DNA from: CAWGJC01 sp965276665
GTDB taxonomy: Bacteria > Pseudomonadota > Alphaproteobacteria > Acetobacterales > Acetobacteraceae
Length of the DNA stretch: 64,000 nt
Assembly: GCA_965276665.1 (NCBI GenBank)
Contig: OZ255620.1
Location: forward strand, 4,030,001-4,094,000
Direction of reading: 5' to 3'
Under the pieces are notes generated by a model that was not told where the DNA came from, searched no databases, and saw only the letters and a program-made list of their open reading frames with translations. The number at the start of each line of letters is the position of its first letter. Within the stretch, counting starts at the first letter, position 1. The position numbers and the translations under genes were made by a program. This document shows, one piece after another, positions 25,598-36,210 of the stretch.

Positions 25598-26673
25598 AGG
25601 TGACGATCATCGGAGCGGGCGCGATCGGCGGCCTGGCGGGCGCGCATATGAGCCGGGCCGGACACGACGTCACGCTGGTCGATCGCTGGGCCGAGCACGT
25701 CCGGGCGATGAACGAGAAAGGCATGTACATCGACGGCATCCGCGGCGAGATGCGCATCCCCGTCAAGGCGGTGGCGCCGGACCGGCTCCAGGGTCCGCTG
25801 GAGGCGGTGATGATCGCCACCAAATCGCAGGACACCGCGGGCGCGGTGCGGCTCGCCATCCCGCTGCTCGGGCCGGAGGGGTTCATCGTCTCCTACCAGA
25901 ACGGGTTCAACGAGCCGATGATCGCCGATCTGCTCACCGAGGCGGGGTTGGGCGGGATGGAGCGGGTGATCGGCTCGATCCCGAATTACGGCGGCGCGCT
26001 GGTCGATCCGGGCTATCTGGAATTCGTCCATGAGGGAAAGATCCAGCTCGGCGAAATGGACGGATCGGACACGCCGCGCCTGCGCATGCTCACCGAAATG
26101 CTGGAATCGCTCACCAAGGTGCAGCTCTCCGAGAATATCTGGGGACAGATCTGGGCGAAGGAGGTCTATGCCAACCAGATCGTGTTCTCCGCCCTCGCCG
26201 ATGCGCGCATCCACCAGACGCTCGGCGTGGAGCGCTGGGCGCGCGTCGCCGGCGCGGTGGTGGGCGAAGGCGTCGGCATCGCCGAGGCGAATGGGATCGC
26301 GCTCGAGGCGTTCGACTTCTTCGACCCCGTGCTCTACCGGCCGAAGACGCCGGAGGAGACCGCGAAGCTGATCGCCAAGATCGAGAACGCGATCTGGCTG
26401 CTGCGCAAGGATCAGGACCCGACGAAGCATGTGTTCAAGAAGCAGGGGTCCGGCATGTGGTGGGATATCGTCTACCGCAAGCGCAAATCGGAGACCGAGG
26501 CGCAGAAGAGCAAGCTGATCGCCTATGGAAAGGCGAAGGGCGCGGATACGCGGTTGACCGAGAAGATGTGCAGCATGATCTACGAAATCGAGGCGGGACG
26601 GCGCCAGCTCGGCTTCCATAATTACGAGGAACTGGAAGCCTATGTCGCCGAGATCGGCAAATCCCTGCCGTGA
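25594..26673 (+). CDS. Ketopantoate reductase (ApbA/PanE) family dehydrogenase
   Basis: The 359-residue protein begins with the Rossmann motif MKVTIIGAGAIGGLAGAHM and contains the substrate-side segment AKEVYANQIVFSALADAR, where the Lys of ketopantoate reductases lies. It is longer than PanE (about 300 residues), with a charged C-terminal extension (KKQGSGMWWDIVYRKRK). Such longer members are usually catabolic 2-keto or 2-hydroxy acid dehydrogenases rather than pantothenate enzymes. The operon context (GMC and Gfo/Idh oxidoreductases) supports that reading. Confidence 0.82.
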   Translation: MKVTIIGAGAIGGLAGAHMSRAGHDVTLVDRWAEHVRAMNEKGMYIDGIRGEMRIPVKAVAPDRLQGPLEAVMIATKSQDTAGAVRLAIPLLGPEGFIVSYQNGFNEPMIADLLTEAGLGGMERVIGSIPNYGGALVDPGYLEFVHEGKIQLGEMDGSDTPRLRMLTEMLESLTKVQLSENIWGQIWAKEVYANQIVFSALADARIHQTLGVERWARVAGAVVGEGVGIAEANGIALEAFDFFDPVLYRPKTPEETAKLIAKIENAIWLLRKDQDPTKHVFKKQGSGMWWDIVYRKRKSETEAQKSKLIAYGKAKGADTRLTEKMCSMIYEIEAGRRQLGFHNYEELEAYVAEIGKSLP

Positions 26674-27803
26674 GCGACGCGCCATTGCTCGGCGTCGGCG
26701 TGGTGGGCGCGCATGCCTGGGCGGAGAAGGCGCATCTGCCCGGCTACGCCGCCTGCGCGCGGGTGCGTCGCGTCGCGATCTGCGACACAATCCGCGCGCG
26801 GGCGGAGGCAATGGCCGCGCGCTTCGGGTTCGAGCGTGTCTATGAGGATCACCGCGCGCTGCTGGCCGATCCCGCTGTGCAGATGGTCGATATCTGCACG
26901 CCGACCGACACGCATCTGGCGCTGAGCCGCGACGCCATCGCCGCCGGCAAGCATGTGCTGACGGAAAAGCCGCTCGCGCATGAGGCGGCGGACGCGTTCG
27001 ATCTGGCGCGCGCGGCCAATTCGCGCGGCGTGCGCACTAAGCTCGGCTTCACCTTCCGCTACTCGCCCGCGCTGCGCCAGCTCAAGCACTGGATCGAGGA
27101 CGGCACGCTCGGCACGCTGTTCCACGTGCACGGGTTCGAGCAGAACAGCCAGTTCCTCGATCCGGCGTTTCCGTTGCGGCAATACGGGCTCGGCGAGGTC
27201 GGCGAGGCGCTGATCCCCGCCTCGATCGTCGGCTACGGCTCGCATCTGGTGGATCTGATGCGCTGGTGCGCTGGCGAGTTCGCCGCGGTCAGCGCCAGCA
27301 TGCGCAATTTCATCCCCGAACGCAGCGTGCGCGGCAAGCAGGGCATGCAGCGCGTGCCGATCGATGATGGCACCGTCGCCGCCGTCGAGTTCGCTTCCGG
27401 CGCGCAGGGCCTGCTGCAGACCTCTTTCATCGCGGTCGGCAATTATCCCGGCGTCGAGATCCGCGTCTACGGCTCGCGCGGCGCCGCCATCGCGCGGCTG
27501 ATCGTCGAGAACGGCATTGCCGAAACGCTGCACGCCGCGCGCGCCGATGCCGTCGAATTCCAGAAGATCGATTTGCCGGAGACCGCGTTCCCGCCCGGCA
27601 CCGGCCTGCGCACGCCCTGGCCCGAGCTCTATTACCGCAACCTCGTGCGCTGCTGGGCCGACGAGATCTTGGACGAGTTGCCGCCCGACTGCACCTATCT
27701 CGACGGTGCCCGCGCGCAGGAGATCGTTAACGCCATCGTGCTCTCGCATCGCGAGCGCCGCTGGGTTAGCCTGCCGCTTGCCGGGTCGCCGCATGATGCG
27801 TGA
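26670..27803 (+). CDS. Gfo/Idh/MocA family oxidoreductase
   Basis: The 377-residue protein has an N-terminal NAD(P)-binding domain (GVGVVGAHAWAEKAHLPGY), the family's EKPLA motif (VLTEKPLAHEAAD) carrying the catalytic Lys, and a C-terminal beta-sheet domain with the GSHLVDLMRW histidine/aspartate helix. These enzymes interconvert sugar or polyol hydroxyls and ketones. It starts with GTG overlapping the upstream stop and its 3' end overlaps the DUF885 gene by about 11 bp. Confidence 0.87.
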   Translation: MSDAPLLGVGVVGAHAWAEKAHLPGYAACARVRRVAICDTIRARAEAMAARFGFERVYEDHRALLADPAVQMVDICTPTDTHLALSRDAIAAGKHVLTEKPLAHEAADAFDLARAANSRGVRTKLGFTFRYSPALRQLKHWIEDGTLGTLFHVHGFEQNSQFLDPAFPLRQYGLGEVGEALIPASIVGYGSHLVDLMRWCAGEFAAVSASMRNFIPERSVRGKQGMQRVPIDDGTVAAVEFASGAQGLLQTSFIAVGNYPGVEIRVYGSRGAAIARLIVENGIAETLHAARADAVEFQKIDLPETAFPPGTGLRTPWPELYYRNLVRCWADEILDELPPDCTYLDGARAQEIVNAIVLSHRERRWVSLPLAGSPHDA

Positions 27804-29360
27804 CGCGGACCATGATCTCGCGGCGGATTTTCTCGCTTTTCATCTGCGCTGCAACCCCGTCGACGCGACCTTCATGGGCATTCCCGGACACGACGCGGAA
27901 TTGCCGCCAACCGATGCGGATGCGCCGGCGCGCGAGGCGCGGGAGGCGGCCGCGCTGCTGGGCCGATTGGATCGCGAGACCGTGGCGCCGCTCGACGCCG
28001 TGCTGATGCGCGCGACGCTCGCGCATCTCCTGCGCCAGGCGGAGGACCGTCCGCGCACGAGCGACCCGAGCTGGTATACCGGCGAGACCATCTTCGGACT
28101 GGTCAGCCTGATGCTGCCGAACGCGATCGCGCCGAGCGCCGATGCGCTGGCGGCGCGGCTTGCCTCGATCCCACGCTTTCTCGCGGACGGTGCGGCGCAT
28201 CTGCGCGGCCGCGCGGCCTTCGCCGGCTGGGTCGCGCGCGGCCGCACCGAACTCGCCGCCGCGCGCCGCCTCCTCGAAGGGGGGTTGCGCCGGCACCCGC
28301 TCTGGCGGGAGGCGATGGCGGGTGACGTGACGCGGGCGCTCGCCGCGCTTGACGCATTCGATCAAATTCTGCAGTCGCTCCCCGATGCCGATCCGCGCTG
28401 CGGGCGCGCGCATCTCGATTTCGTGTTCCGCACGGTGCATGCGCTCGAACTCGACAGCCGCGAGGCGGTGGAACGCGCCGAGGCGCGCATCCCCGAACTG
28501 CACGCGGAGCTCGCGCGGATGGCGGCGGCGCTCGATCCGGCAAGAAGCTGGCAGGAGCAGCTCGCCGATCTGCACCGCATCGCCCCGCACCCGGAGGCGA
28601 TCGAGGACATGTATCGGGCGTTCCACGAGCAGGCGATGGCGGGTGCGGCCTCGCTGCTCACGCCTGCCAGCGAATACGATCTCGCCTTTCGGCCGTTCCC
28701 GGACTGGGCGCAGGACATCTATCGCGACCTCTATTTCCTGGCCTATCGCTGCCCCCCCGGATGGAAGGGCGGCCGTGGCAGCGTCTACTGGACGGCGCCG
28801 CCGGGCCAGAGCACCGCGACGATCAAATCGACCCATGCCGTCCATCACGGCAGTATCGGGCACCACACGCAGAATGCCCGCGCCCGCGACGCCGCTTCGC
28901 CGCTCGCGCGGATCGCCAATCAGGGCGTCGCGCGCGGCATCGCCTTCCAGGCCGGGCTGACCATGGGCGAGGGCTGGTCGTGCTACGTGCAGGAGCTGAT
29001 GGAGGAGGTGCCGGGTTTCTATACGCCGGCCGAGACGCTGCAGAGCCGGGCCAACGAGCTGCGCAATGCGTGCTGCCTGGTCGCCGATGTGCGCTTCCAT
29101 ACCCGCGAGTGGGATCTCGCCCGCATGCGCGCGTATTATCGCGAGGCCGCCGGATTTCCTGCTTCCCGGGTGGATTTCGAGACGGTGAAGAACGCCATCT
29201 TTCCCGCCAATCGGGCGATGTACTGGATCGGGGTCGAGCAGATAAGATCGGCGCGACGGCGCTGGAAGGGCAGCGCGCGGGATTTCCATGACGGGCTGAT
29301 CGCGCGCGGCCACGTGCCGCTCGCGGCGGCGATCGAAGACCTGTTCGCCGCGATCGGTTG

Positions 29361-29361
<1 letters not shown>
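27793..29361 (+). CDS. DUF885 family protein with altered metallopeptidase motif
   Basis: The 522-residue, mostly helical protein matches the DUF885 family (zincin-like). The family's H-E-x-x-P-G-H-H core reads HHGSIGHHTQ, so the Glu after the first His is His, and the Pro is Ile. The second family landmark, EGWA-Y-E-L, is present as EGWSCYVQELMEE. Without the general-base Glu, peptidase activity is doubtful unless another residue substitutes. It lies between sugar-type oxidoreductases and the ATPases of a peptide-type ABC importer, which fits a role in processing an imported amide or peptide. The two adjacent ATGs (27793, 27796) are equally plausible starts. Confidence 0.78.
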
Positions 29362-30394
<1,033 letters not shown>

Positions 30395-30398
<4 letters not shown>

Positions 30399-31348
30399 CG
30401 GCGCTGCTTGCGGTCGAGGCGCTGAGCAAGCGCTTTCCGGTTCGCGGACAGGGCGTGGTGCATGCGGTGCAGGATGTCAGCTTCACCGTCGCCGCCGGCG
30501 AGGTGCTCGGTCTGGTGGGCGAATCGGGATCCGGCAAGACGACGCTCGGACGGCTGGCGCTGCGGTTGATCGAGCCGAGCGGCGGCCGCATCTTGTTCGA
30601 GGGCGCCGATCTGCTGGCGATGCGCGCGCATCGCCTGCGCGCGACGCGCCGGCATATGCAGATCATCTTTCAGGACCCGTTCGCCAGTCTCAATCCGACC
30701 ATGACGGTCGGCGCCATCGTGGGCGAGGGGCTGGCGATCCACGGCATTGCCGGCGGCCGGGCGCGCACCGCGCGCGTGGCCGAGCTGCTGGCGCGCGTCG
30801 GCATGCCGGGGAGCGCGATGGATCGCTACCCGCATGAATTCTCCGGCGGGCAGCGCCAGCGCATCGGGATCGCACGCGCGCTCTCCGTCGCGCCGCGTTT
30901 CGTCGTCGCGGACGAGCCGGTCTCGGCGCTCGACGTCTCGGTGCAGGCGCAGGTGGTTAATCTGCTGCAGGATCTGCAGCGGCAATTCGGCCTCGGCATG
31001 CTGTTCATCGCGCATGATCTCGCGGTGGTCGAGCATATCGCCGACCGGGTGATGGTGATGTATATGGGCCGCGTGATGGAGATCGCGTCGAGCCGCGCGC
31101 TCTACGCCACGCCGCGCCATCCCTACACCATCGCGCTGCTCTCCGCCGCCCCGGTACCGGACCCGCTGGTGCGGCGCGAGCGGGTGATCCTGAGCGGGGA
31201 CATACCGAGCCCGCTTTCGCCGCCGAGCGGATGCGTGTTCCGCACGCGCTGCCCGGCCGCGCTGCCGGACTGCGCCGGAACCGTGCCCGCGTTGCGCGAG
31301 GTGGCGCCCGGCCATGCGAAGGCCTGCATCCGCGACGATATCGGATAA
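30395..31348 (+). CDS. Peptide-type ABC transporter ATPase (DppF/OppF-like)
   Basis: The 317-residue protein has Walker A (GESGSGKT), Q-loop (IFQDPFASLNP), signature FSGGQRQR, Walker B (FVVADEPVSALD), the H-loop (IAHDLAVVEHI) and a C-terminal oligo_HPY region with GCVFRTRCP. It pairs with the preceding ATPase, starting at GTG inside its stop (GTGA). Its stop lies three bases from that of the converging permease gene. Confidence 0.92.
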
Positions 31349-31351
31349 GGC

Positions 31352-32251
31352 TTAAGCCCGCGCATCCACCGCGTCGCGCAGGCCTTCGCCCATCGCGTTC
31401 ACCGCGAGCACGGTGATGAAGATCAGCAATCCGGGCGCGACCGCGAGCCAGGGGGCGGTGTCCAGATACTGCGTCGCCTCGTTCAGCAGATTGCCCCAGC
31501 TCGGCAGCGGCGGCTGCACGCCGAACCCGAAGAAGGAGAGCGCGGATTCGAGCAGGATCGCCTGCCCGACCGCCAGGGTCGCCGACACCGTCAGCGGCGC
31601 CACCGCATTGGGCAGGATGTGGCGGCAGATCAGCCGCAGATGGCCCGCGCCCAGCGCGCGCGCCGCCTCCACGTAATCGCGCTCGCGAAGCGTGAGGAAC
31701 TGGCCGCGCACCAGCCTTGCCGTCGGCATCCAGGCGAGCGCGCCGATCAGGATCACCAGCGTCGGCACGTCCGGCCTCACCAGGCCCGAGATCAGCAGCA
31801 CCAGCAGCAGGCCCGGGATCGCCAGCGCGACATCGGTGAGGCGCATCAGCACGGCATCCACCAACCCGCCATAGAATCCGGCGACCGCGCCGACCGCCGT
31901 GCCGAGCGCGGTCGCGACGAGCGCCGAGGCGAGGCCCACCACCAGCGACACGCGGCCGCCATAGAGCACGCGCGAGAAGGCGTCGCGTCCGAGCGGGTCG
32001 GTGCCGAAAAGATGCGCGAGCGAGGGCGGATCCGGCTGGCCGATCAGGTTCATGTCCTGCGCGTCATAGGCATAGGGCGCGATTACCGGCGCCAGCGCCA
32101 CGAGAAGCGCCAGCGCCGCAAGCACCAGCAGTGCCACCACCGCCAGCCGGTCGCGCCGGAACCGCCGCCAGATGCGGCGCGCCGGACCTTGGCGCTGCGC
32201 GTGCGGCAGCGTCTCCGCCGCCGGATCGCTGGTCAGGACGCCGGATGCCAC
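31352..32251 (-). CDS. Peptide-type ABC permease (DppC-like)
   Basis: The 299-residue protein has the OppC N-terminal segment (RRIWRRFRRDRLAVVALLVLAAL), the HLFGTDPLGRDAFSRVLYGGRVSL motif typical of DppC proteins, several membrane helices, and the EAA loop (YVEAARALGAGHLRLICRHILPN). GTG at 32251 is the start that fits; it overlaps the amidohydrolase gene upstream by 19 bp. It is the last gene of the leftward operon and converges with the two ATPase genes. Confidence 0.88.
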   Translation of the reverse strand: MASGVLTSDPAAETLPHAQRQGPARRIWRRFRRDRLAVVALLVLAALALLVALAPVIAPYAYDAQDMNLIGQPDPPSLAHLFGTDPLGRDAFSRVLYGGRVSLVVGLASALVATALGTAVGAVAGFYGGLVDAVLMRLTDVALAIPGLLLVLLISGLVRPDVPTLVILIGALAWMPTARLVRGQFLTLRERDYVEAARALGAGHLRLICRHILPNAVAPLTVSATLAVGQAILLESALSFFGFGVQPPLPSWGNLLNEATQYLDTAPWLAVAPGLLIFITVLAVNAMGEGLRDAVDARA

Positions 32252-33513
32252 CGCGGATCGTCCCGTCCCGGACCATGCACGATGGCGCCCCCCTGCATCA
32301 CCATGGCGATGCGGCCGGGATCGGCGAGCACGCCGATCTCCCGCAGCGGATCGCCATCGACCAGGATGAGATCGGCCTCCCTGCCCTCTGTCAGAGTGCC
32401 GACGACATCGCCCAGACCGATGCATTCCGCCGCCATGCGCGTGCCGGCGATGATCGCCTGCATCGGCGTCATGCCGCCCTCCACCATGTAGGCGAACTCA
32501 ACCGCGTTCTGGTAATGCTCGTAGGGCCCGAGATCGGTGCCGAGCGCGATCCGCACGCCGGCATCGAGCGCCTGGCGAAAGCTGACGAGCTGGTTCGCCG
32601 TCAGCTCGCGCGCCTTGCGCGGCACGTATTCCGCGAGATGGCCGGGCTTCTCCTGATCGATCTGCCGGATCTTGCGGAGCACCGCGAAGGTCGGCACCAG
32701 CCAGGTGCCCTGCCGCACCATCTGCGCGATCTGCGCCGGGCTGATCGCCGCGCCATGCTCGATGCTGTCGACGCCGGCATCGAGCGCGATCTGCACCCCG
32801 TCCCCGCCATAGGCGTGGCACATCACCGGCTTGCCGGCGGCATGCGCGGTCTCGACGATGGCGCGCACCTCCGGCAGCGAGAATTGCTGCACCAGCGGGC
32901 CGCCGATGCGCGTGCCGACGCCGCCGGTGGTGCAGAGCTTGATCCAGTCCGCGCCGTGGAAGATCATCTCCCGCGTCACCCGCCTGCAGGCATCCGGCCC
33001 GTCGCAGATCGCCTTTGGCACGCCGGGGAGTTTCGGAAAATCCGTGTCCACGCCGGCCGGCTCGATATGGCAGTTATGGCCGCCGGACTGGCAGAGGATG
33101 TTGACGCTGATCTTCAGCCTCGGGCTCGGGATCATGCCCTGTTCGGCGGCGAGCTTCATGCCCATGTCGAGCCCGCCAGCATCGCGCAGCGCGGTGAAGC
33201 CGTTGCGCAGCGTGCGGTGCAGGATCTCCGCGGTCTTCAGCACCGCAAGCGTCGGCGGGATGGCGGCACGGTCGCGCAGCGTGCCCTCCATCGCCGATTG
33301 GTGGTCGTGGCAGTCGATCATGCCAGGCATCATCGTCATCCCGCCGGCATCGAGCCGGGCGATGTCGGTGCGGTCGTCGAATTCCCCCCGTGGCGCGACC
33401 GCGCGGATGCGGCCCTCCTCGACCAGCACCGCATGCGGCCCGTCGAGCGCGCGGCCGGTGCCGTCGATCACCCGCGCATTCGCGATCAGCAGCGGTTCGG
33501 CGGTGCGCGGCAC
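32233..33513 (-). CDS. Metal-dependent amidohydrolase (imidazolonepropionase/prolidase-like)
   Basis: The 426-residue protein has the amidohydrolase barrel motifs: metal-binding HxH (PGMIDCHDHQS), a Lys that is carboxylated in many members (WIKLCTTGG), His residues in VMCHAYGG and SIEHGA, and the catalytic Asp in LGTDLGPYEH. It resembles the group including Xaa-Pro and Xaa-Arg dipeptidases and imidazolonepropionase-like enzymes. Its place among peptide-importer genes fits hydrolysis of an imported peptide or cyclic amide. It is preceded by an SDR gene with a four-base gap. Confidence 0.88.
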   Translation of the reverse strand: MPRTAEPLLIANARVIDGTGRALDGPHAVLVEEGRIRAVAPRGEFDDRTDIARLDAGGMTMMPGMIDCHDHQSAMEGTLRDRAAIPPTLAVLKTAEILHRTLRNGFTALRDAGGLDMGMKLAAEQGMIPSPRLKISVNILCQSGGHNCHIEPAGVDTDFPKLPGVPKAICDGPDACRRVTREMIFHGADWIKLCTTGGVGTRIGGPLVQQFSLPEVRAIVETAHAAGKPVMCHAYGGDGVQIALDAGVDSIEHGAAISPAQIAQMVRQGTWLVPTFAVLRKIRQIDQEKPGHLAEYVPRKARELTANQLVSFRQALDAGVRIALGTDLGPYEHYQNAVEFAYMVEGGMTPMQAIIAGTRMAAECIGLGDVVGTLTEGREADLILVDGDPLREIGVLADPGRIAMVMQGGAIVHGPGRDDPRWHPAS

Positions 33514-33516
33514 GTC

Positions 33517-34344
33517 TCAGCTATGCCCGTCAGGGCCGACGAAATCATGCTGCTCGCCGAGCGCGTAATGCCCGGCCATCGTGCCGCCATCGACGGAGAG
33601 ATGCTCGCCGGTGATCCAGTCCGCCTCCGCCGAGCAAAGGAACATCACCGCGCGCGCGATCTCGTGCGTCTCGCCCATGCGGCCGAGCGGGATCATCCGA
33701 ACATAACTCTGCCGATAGGCGAGCGAGAGCGTCGCCTCGTCGCGCTGCGCCGGCACGTCGATCAGCCCGGGCGCCACCGCGTTCACGTTGATCCGGTGCG
33801 GCGCGAGCTCCATCGCGAGCACCTTGGTCAACAGGTTCACTCCGGCCTTCGACACGCAATGCGCCGCGCCGCGCACCCGTCCCATCATGCCGGAAAGCGA
33901 GGAGATGTTGACCATCCGGCCGCCCTGGCCGCGCGCGATCATCTGGCGCGCGACATGCTTCGCCATCAGGAACGGGCCGGTCGCCTGCACCGCGATCTGC
34001 CGGTCCCACTCCGCCCGCGTCATGTCGACCACCAGCTTGTGCAGCACGATGCCGGCATTGTTGACCAGGATGTCGATGCCGCCTTCGCTCGCCACGACGT
34101 GGCTGACGAGCGCCTCGACCTGCGCCTCGTCGGACACGTCCACCGCGACATGCTGCGCCTTGCCGCCCGCCGCCTTGATCGCCTGCGCCGCCGCGGGGCC
34201 GGCGACCGGGTTGATGTCGGCGATGATGACGGAGGCGCCCTCCTGCGCGAAGGCCTCGGCGATCGCGAGGCCGATGCCGTTTCCCGCGCCGGTGATGATC
34301 GCGACCTTGCCGTCGAACCGCCCGCCCATGCCTCGCCCGCTCAT
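33517..34344 (-). CDS. Short-chain dehydrogenase/reductase with His in place of the catalytic Tyr
   Basis: The 275-residue protein has the SDR cofactor motif (TGAGNGIG), DVSD and NNAG, and the PG/SVDGG C-terminal landmarks. The catalytic Ser is in NISSLSG, and twelve residues later the Tyr of YxxxK is His: AAHCVSK. The codon is CAT (on the reverse complement of 33859-33861), one transition from TAT. All other features are intact. It overlaps the binding-protein gene start side by four bases and is part of the leftward peptide-importer operon. Loss of the Tyr would abolish or change activity. Confidence 0.87.
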   Translation of the reverse strand: MSGRGMGGRFDGKVAIITGAGNGIGLAIAEAFAQEGASVIIADINPVAGPAAAQAIKAAGGKAQHVAVDVSDEAQVEALVSHVVASEGGIDILVNNAGIVLHKLVVDMTRAEWDRQIAVQATGPFLMAKHVARQMIARGQGGRMVNISSLSGMMGRVRGAAHCVSKAGVNLLTKVLAMELAPHRINVNAVAPGLIDVPAQRDEATLSLAYRQSYVRMIPLGRMGETHEIARAVMFLCSAEADWITGEHLSVDGGTMAGHYALGEQHDFVGPDGHS

Positions 34345-35981
34345 GTTTCGAGATACCAGGATGAGGTGTTGATGAAATCCGTGCGGTTGGTGGGGTTGGC
34401 GGTAAAGTTCTGCAGCTTCTTCGTCACCGCGACGAGGTTGACGTTGCTGGTGATCGGAATCACCGGCAGGTCGGTGCCCATGATTCGCTGGAACTCCTTG
34501 AACAGCGCCTTGCGCTCGGCCATGTCGAGCGTGTGCTCGACCTTCTGCAGCACGGCGTCGAGCTCGGGGCTGCTGTAGCCCATGCCGTTATTCGGGCCAT
34601 GGCTCGCGTAGAACACGCTATAATTGACGGTGGATGGCGTCAGCCAACGGCCGTAGAGAAGATCATAACCGTTCTTGTATCGCGCCTCACGGAAGGCGAC
34701 GCCGGTCTTGTTGTCGGCCTGCGCCTCGATGCCGACCGCCTTGAGATTGGCGATCATCACCTGCTGCGCGATCTCGTCCGCGGTAAGGCCCGCCTGGCAG
34801 ACGAAACGATAGCTCAACCGCTCGCCGCCTTTCGCGCGCACGCCGTCGGCGCCAGGCACGTACCCGGCCTCATCGAGCAGCGCCTTGGCGCGCGCGACGT
34901 CGTAGGGATGGTCAGGGCTGTCGGGATCGTAGTACCAGAGGCTCGGCAACACCACCGAGCGCAGCGGGATCGGGTAGCCGCCGAGCGCGCGGCTCACCGT
35001 GCTCTTGTTGATCGCATGCGAGATCGCCTGGCGCACGCGCACGTCGCGCAGCGATGCCGGCCCCTTGAAGTTGAAGGCCAGATACTGCCAGGACAGGATC
35101 GGGTTGGCGATGATCTCCATCCCCGGCATGCGCTTCAGCTCGGGCGCCGCGGAATAGGGCACTGTATAGGCAATCCTGATCTCGCCTGCCTTGAGCTGCG
35201 TGACCAGCACGGTCTGGTCGGGCATCATCTTGAACAGGATGCGATCGAGATAGGGTAGTTGCGCGCCCGCAGCGTCCTTCCGCCAGTAATTCGGGTTGCG
35301 CTCGGCCAGGACGTAATCCCCGCGATGGAATTCCTTCACGACGAAGGGCCCGGTGCCGAAGGGCGCATTCCACCACGGATCGGAATTCAGGCTTTTGCCG
35401 CGCAGCACATGCTCCGGCAGGATGCCCACCGAGAACAGCGTCGAGGCGAAATTCGGCGTGACGGTGTTGTAGCGCACCATTGCGGTCAGCGGATCGGGTG
35501 TGTCGACGCCGACGACATCCTGCGTGCCGTCCTTCGATTCCCCGATGAAGGCGGGGTCCTTCACCGCCTCCCAGGTGAAGCGCACATCGGCGGAGGTGAA
35601 CGGCGCGCCATCCGCCCATTTCACGCCGGGGCGCAACTTGTAGGTGATGGTCATCGTCTTGCCGTCCGGCGCGACGACAATGCCGCCATTCGTGGTGCTC
35701 GGCACTTCGGTCGCGAGGACCGGGACGAAATCCAGCCTCTCGTTCGGCGCGAGCAGGCCCTCGAACACCGTCGCCTCGACATCGCCGAGAAAGCCGCTGG
35801 CGTAGGGGTTGAGCGTGTCCTTGTCATAGGGCAGGCCGGCGGTCAGCGTGCCGCCGCGCATCGCATTCGCCGCCCGCGCCGTCGCGGCCCAGGCCGACAG
35901 GCCAAGCAATCCGGCGACGCCGGCACCGAAGCTGCGACGGCCGAACGCCGCCGGCACGATTGCGGGACCGTGTGCGTCCAT
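34341..35981 (-). CDS. Peptide-type ABC transporter substrate-binding protein (family 5)
   Basis: The 546-residue protein has a twin-arginine-like leader (FGRRSFGAGVAGLLGLSAWA, cleavage near ATARA) and the SBP_bac_5 fold: GGTLTAGLPYDKDTLNPY, VPVLATEVP, KWADGAPFTSADVRFTWE and FGTGPFVVKE. It binds peptides or related ligands in the periplasm. ATG 35981 is preceded by GGAGG at the proper distance; earlier in-frame ATGs run through a palindromic repeat. A Tat leader would mean export of a folded protein, unusual for this family but frequent in Acetobacteraceae-like genomes (inference). Confidence 0.9.
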   Translation of the reverse strand: MDAHGPAIVPAAFGRRSFGAGVAGLLGLSAWAATARAANAMRGGTLTAGLPYDKDTLNPYASGFLGDVEATVFEGLLAPNERLDFVPVLATEVPSTTNGGIVVAPDGKTMTITYKLRPGVKWADGAPFTSADVRFTWEAVKDPAFIGESKDGTQDVVGVDTPDPLTAMVRYNTVTPNFASTLFSVGILPEHVLRGKSLNSDPWWNAPFGTGPFVVKEFHRGDYVLAERNPNYWRKDAAGAQLPYLDRILFKMMPDQTVLVTQLKAGEIRIAYTVPYSAAPELKRMPGMEIIANPILSWQYLAFNFKGPASLRDVRVRQAISHAINKSTVSRALGGYPIPLRSVVLPSLWYYDPDSPDHPYDVARAKALLDEAGYVPGADGVRAKGGERLSYRFVCQAGLTADEIAQQVMIANLKAVGIEAQADNKTGVAFREARYKNGYDLLYGRWLTPSTVNYSVFYASHGPNNGMGYSSPELDAVLQKVEHTLDMAERKALFKEFQRIMGTDLPVIPITSNVNLVAVTKKLQNFTANPTNRTDFINTSSWYLET

Positions 35982-36087
35982 GCGCAGACCTCCACCTCGT
36001 ATCAGCGACGTTAGAGGGAAGGGCGCGCCCGCAGCAAGGCGCATGGCGAGGCGCCCGTCTGTCACATGGTGAAAGCCCGGCCCTGGA

Positions 36088-36209
36088 GCATTTTCACCTT
36101 TGCTGGAATCGGCGCCGGCCCTCGCCCCCACCCGGCCCCCCATCGGCAGCATACTTTCGTTAGGAGGCCGGGTGGGGGCGGGAACCGGCGTCGGCTTAAC
36201 TGAAAATGC
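36088..36209. repeat. MITE-like imperfect palindrome of about 120 bp
   Basis: The element is bounded by perfect 9 bp inverted termini, GCATTTTCA (36088-36096) and TGAAAATGC (36201-36209). Inside, two arms of about 27 bp pair with four mismatches around a CGCCCCCACCCGGCC core (left arm 36112-36138, right arm 36157-36183 approximately). The whole can fold into one long hairpin. It lies between the DppB-like permease and the binding-protein gene in the same operon, where an RNA hairpin could set different transcript levels. No transposase is present, and no second copy is in the window. Confidence 0.7.
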
Positions 36210-36210
36210 C

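Noticed and set aside
31349..31358. GGCTTAAGCC as a terminator between the convergent ATPase and permease genes
   Set aside because: It is a palindrome without a loop or U-tract and overlaps the stop codons; it cannot form a normal terminator hairpin.
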